Assembly: GCA_001430745.1 (NCBI GenBank)
Contig: KQ481950.1
Span: 434,402 to 444,716, forward strand
From: Auxenochlorella pyrenoidosa
Lineage: Eukaryota > Chlorophyta > Trebouxiophyceae > Chlorellales > Chlorellaceae
Direction of reading: 5' to 3'
DNA: 10,315 nt
A program made the position numbers and the translations under genes. Shown here one piece after another: positions 8,601 through 10,315 of this stretch (position 1 is the stretch's first letter; each line of letters begins with the position of its first letter). The notes below the pieces were generated by a model. That model was given only the letters and a program-made list of their open reading frames with translations, did no database searches and had not been told where the DNA came from.

Positions 8601-10315
8601 TGTGTGTGGGGGGGGCGGGGCGGAGTGGGGCGCTGCTTTAAACAGGCGCAGTAGCCGGCAGTGCCGCTGCGCAATCAAGCATGCTCGCAGTGCTGAGTCC
8701 AGGCAGGCCCCACTCTCTGGAACTCTCTGGTAGGGAGCCCGCAGGGCAGCGGCCCCGCACCTGAAGGGGGAGGGAGCCACCGGGAACCCGCGGTGCACCG
8801 GCGACGCGCCCACCGGCGACGCCCCTGCATTGTAGCGGCGCAGCCAGCCAGGCTGTGTGTGGAAAGCAGGGGGTGGCTTGGCAAGCGCCCTTGCGTTGTG
8901 TGACCCCACATGACGCCGAGATGCCCCGTCAAGGGCAGCGGGTACGCGCTACACGCAGCGCGCGCGCCGCACCTGGACCGGCAAAGCTGGGAGATGCCAG
9001 GCGGCGCGAAGACGGCGGCTGCTCCTCGTCCCAGCCTTGGCTGCCCATCAAGGCGCCATCAGAGTCATTGCCTGCCGCCTCCTCTGGCTGTACATGCGTC
9101 TGCAAGTTGGCAGGGTGGGTAGGTGGGTCGGTGGGGGTACGAAGCGCGCAGGCGCATGGGAGAGTCGCTGTGGGAGCCTTCCTGGTACGTGATTTGCCTT
9201 GGCTCCTTGCTTTCTCGCATTTACCTCTTGTTCATGGTTCACGATGCACGCGCAAGGCATCTGCAATCCCGGCGCAGGCAGACGGCTGGCAGCCACGCAC
9301 CTTGGAGAGGGCCCAGGCTTCGAGGCGCGGCAGGTAGAAGACGCAGGGCGTGTGCCGGCTGGCGCGCCTGCAGTGCACATGCGGGCGGAGGCGTGGTGCC
9401 AGGGGCTTCTGGCAGAGACGAGCAGGCGGCGTGTGCGCCATGCCAGGAGGCAGATGAGGCGGCAGGCAGGCAGGCAGGCAGGCGCGGAGCAAACATGGCA
9501 AGTGCGATGCAAGGAGGCAAGGGGAGCACCAGGCGAGGCTGCCCCCTGTGCATGCCATGCACGTAGGGTGCGGCGGTGGGCTCGGGAGTCCCTGAACCTC
9601 CCCCCTGACCTCAGCGCCTCTCCAACCAGCGCCACGCAGCCGGCTGCCGCATCATCCCCCCCCTCTGCCACGAGGCTGGGCAGGCTGAGGCAGTGCACCG
9701 GGCAGCCTGTGGAGGGGGGAAGGGCGCCCGCCGGGTGAACTTGTCTGGCCGGACAGGCATCGGCGCGGCAAGCTTCTGGCAGAGGGCACGGCGGTGCCAG
9801 CTCCACACCGGGAGACCGTGCAAGCTTGGCGCGAACCGCGCCGCACATCACCCAGCGGTATGCCGCGTTGCGCTGCTGCCCAGAGAGCGGCAGCGGGGGG
9901 CTCACCATCAAACAGCCTGAGGACCGCCCCAGCCGCCGCCTCCTGGCCCTGCTCCCCCTCCCCCCACAGCAGCATGCGGCAGGGGGGGTAGCTGCGCCCC
10001 AGGCGATCCAGCTGCTCTTCCTCATCCCCCAGCGCTGCCAGGCGAGCCGCACGCCGGTCCTTGCTGCCACCAGCGGCGCCTGCTGCAGCGGGGCTGGGCT
10101 CCCGAGCTGCCGCTGCCGCGCAGCTGGGTGCAGGGCGCAGCGCGCCATGCTCGAGCAGGATAGACTCCAGCCGGGTGCTGGCATGCTGGCTCGTCTCGCC
10201 AAACTGCTGCGTGCTCGGCCCTGCTGCTGCAGCTGCTGCCGGCCCTGCCCCCGCACTCCCTTGCAGGGGCTGCGTGCAAGCCGGCGGCGCCGCCGCCGCG
10301 CCCGCCGCGGCGGCT
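5675..10315 (-). CDS. ATAD2/Yta7/ANCCA-type bromodomain AAA ATPase, C-terminal ~1,029 residues (5' end outside window)
   Basis: Nine minus-strand exons: >10315-9906, 9706-9610, 9367-9301, 9099-8973, 8824-8761, 8568-8040, 7842-7218, 7038-6840 and 6647-5675 (stop TGA). All eight introns are GT-AG and phases match. Numbering from the window edge, residues 109-136 (SYPPCRMLLWGEGEQGQE...) match the second AAA module of ATAD2. They are followed by PVHCLSLPSL, TPCVFYLPRLEAW (175-187), and MRQAPATQPIIVLATCHT (424-441), spaced like the ATAD2 segment before its LLLATS strand. Walker A Lys is Gln124, as I recall for ATAD2, so this module should not hydrolyse ATP. About 610-740 matches a bromodomain (FADIVQRCRTGDYDSVDAL) lacking the key Asn/Tyr. 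The last ~290 residues are Gln/Ala/Glu-rich. In the family, a first active AAA ring drives histone chaperoning in the nucleus; that part would lie beyond 10315. Family call is by recalled alignment; exon 4/5 is the least certain join. Confidence 0.78.
6840..7842 (-). other. Exons coding the end of AAA2 and the degenerate bromodomain
   Basis: Exon 7842-7218 opens with PIIVLATCHTAPDATPSNL and VRFFAGP, the strand and loop that close AAA2. It ends with a predicted helix LRLFDRLLAFQQQLAAALAR, taken as bromodomain helix Z. The phase 1 join to exon 7038-6840 adds GPTFADIVQRC and RTGDYDSVDALQADA, the A and B helices. The SNA..YN motif expected after them is absent. Confidence 0.65.
7047..7098 (+). 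repeat. Clustered G-runs with a one-base-loop quadruplex
   Basis: G-runs at 7047-7050, 7052-7055 and 7057-7062, then GGG-T-GGGGGG-T-GGG-A-GGGG at 7080-7098, which is a full four-run motif with one-base loops. They fill the 3' end of the intron 7217-7039 on the template strand of the ATAD2-like gene. Confidence 0.9.
8040..9099 (-). other. Low-complexity insertion inside the AAA2 module (exons 4-6)
   Basis: Exons 9099-8973, 8824-8761 and 8568-8040 encode about 220 residues (192-412) between LEAWALSK and LSQAWSVFEALMRQ, where ATAD2 has only a few residues. Composition is acidic, then Ser/Pro-rich, then Gln/Ala-rich, with a His-rich patch (TQLHGHHQHEQ) and runs of Gln. Only the last ~20 residues rejoin the AAA fold. 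Confidence 0.7.
8574..8590 (+). repeat. Canonical G-quadruplex motif beside an acceptor site
   Basis: GGGGGTGGGTGGGTGGG has four G-runs with single-T loops. It lies on the template strand of the ATAD2-like gene, 4 bases from the AG at 8570-8569. The transcript carries the complementary C-rich tract as its 3' splice-site region. A GT microsatellite follows at 8591-8608. Confidence 0.9.
9461..9482 (+). repeat. GGCA tetranucleotide repeat, about 5.5 copies
   Basis: Perfect GGCA units inside the intron 9609-9368 of the ATAD2-like gene. It is a simple microsatellite with no coding role. Confidence 0.95.
9906..10315 (-). other. Exon carrying the linker and degenerate Walker A of AAA2
   Basis: Open in one frame to the window edge. 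The first ~100 residues are an Ala/Pro/Gly-rich linker, followed by the folded stretch EEQLDRLGRSYPPCRMLLWG and EGEQGQEAAAGAVLRLFDG. The donor is GATG|GTGAGC at 9905. The window edge cuts the exon or its upstream neighbour. Confidence 0.75.

Noticed and set aside
9048..10256. 402-codon minus-strand open frame read as one uninterrupted gene
   Set aside because: It shares strand and part of its frame with the ATAD2-like gene but reads through several introns. Only the short piece PVHCLSLPSL to VGEALR is a real exon.
1..10315. Defence system, CRISPR array, prophage or insertion sequence
   Set aside because: No spaced direct repeats, transposase-like motifs or terminal inverted repeats were seen. 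All four genes are intron-bearing eukaryotic genes.

Overview
The window looks like nuclear DNA of a GC-rich green alga, most likely a Chlorella-like trebouxiophyte. That is an inference from several signs: genes broken by many short introns (108-249 bp), Ala/Gln/Gly-rich coding sequence with many CAG/CTG and GCN tracts, C-rich 3' splice sites ending in TGCAG, and proteins of plant/algal eukaryotic families. I see no bacterial operon, no Shine-Dalgarno pattern, no CRISPR array, no viral genes and no transposon.

There are four protein-coding genes, rebuilt exon by exon using reading phase. (1) 538 to <1, minus: the 5' part of an unrecognised gene with a mitochondrial-type N terminus, three exons seen. 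(2) 1110-2732, plus: five exons, a complete 293-residue TMEM53/DUF829 alpha/beta-hydrolase-like protein. (3) 3161-5452, plus: seven exons, a complete 419-residue PfkB/ribokinase-family sugar-kinase-like protein with a transit-peptide-like N terminus. (4) >10315 to 5675, minus: nine exons, the C-terminal ~1,029 residues of a protein I assign to the ATAD2/Yta7/ANCCA bromodomain-AAA ATPase family, covering the second (inactive) AAA module, a decayed bromodomain and a Gln/Ala-rich tail.

Genes 1 and 2 are head to head across a 571-bp non-coding stretch (539-1109), a possible shared promoter. Genes 2 and 3 are tandem with 427 bp between them (2733-3160 minus the start). Genes 3 and 4 converge, with stop codons only 222 bp apart (5453-5674). 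As is normal for eukaryotes, nothing suggests that the four genes act in one pathway.

I did not find an undescribed multi-gene system. The points worth a second look are inside the genes: a ~220-residue low-complexity insertion in the AAA module of gene 4 and loss of the acetyl-lysine-reading residues in its bromodomain; Asn in place of the catalytic Asp in the kinase of gene 3; two GC-AG introns among the four of gene 2; and quadruplex-forming G-runs next to several splice sites.
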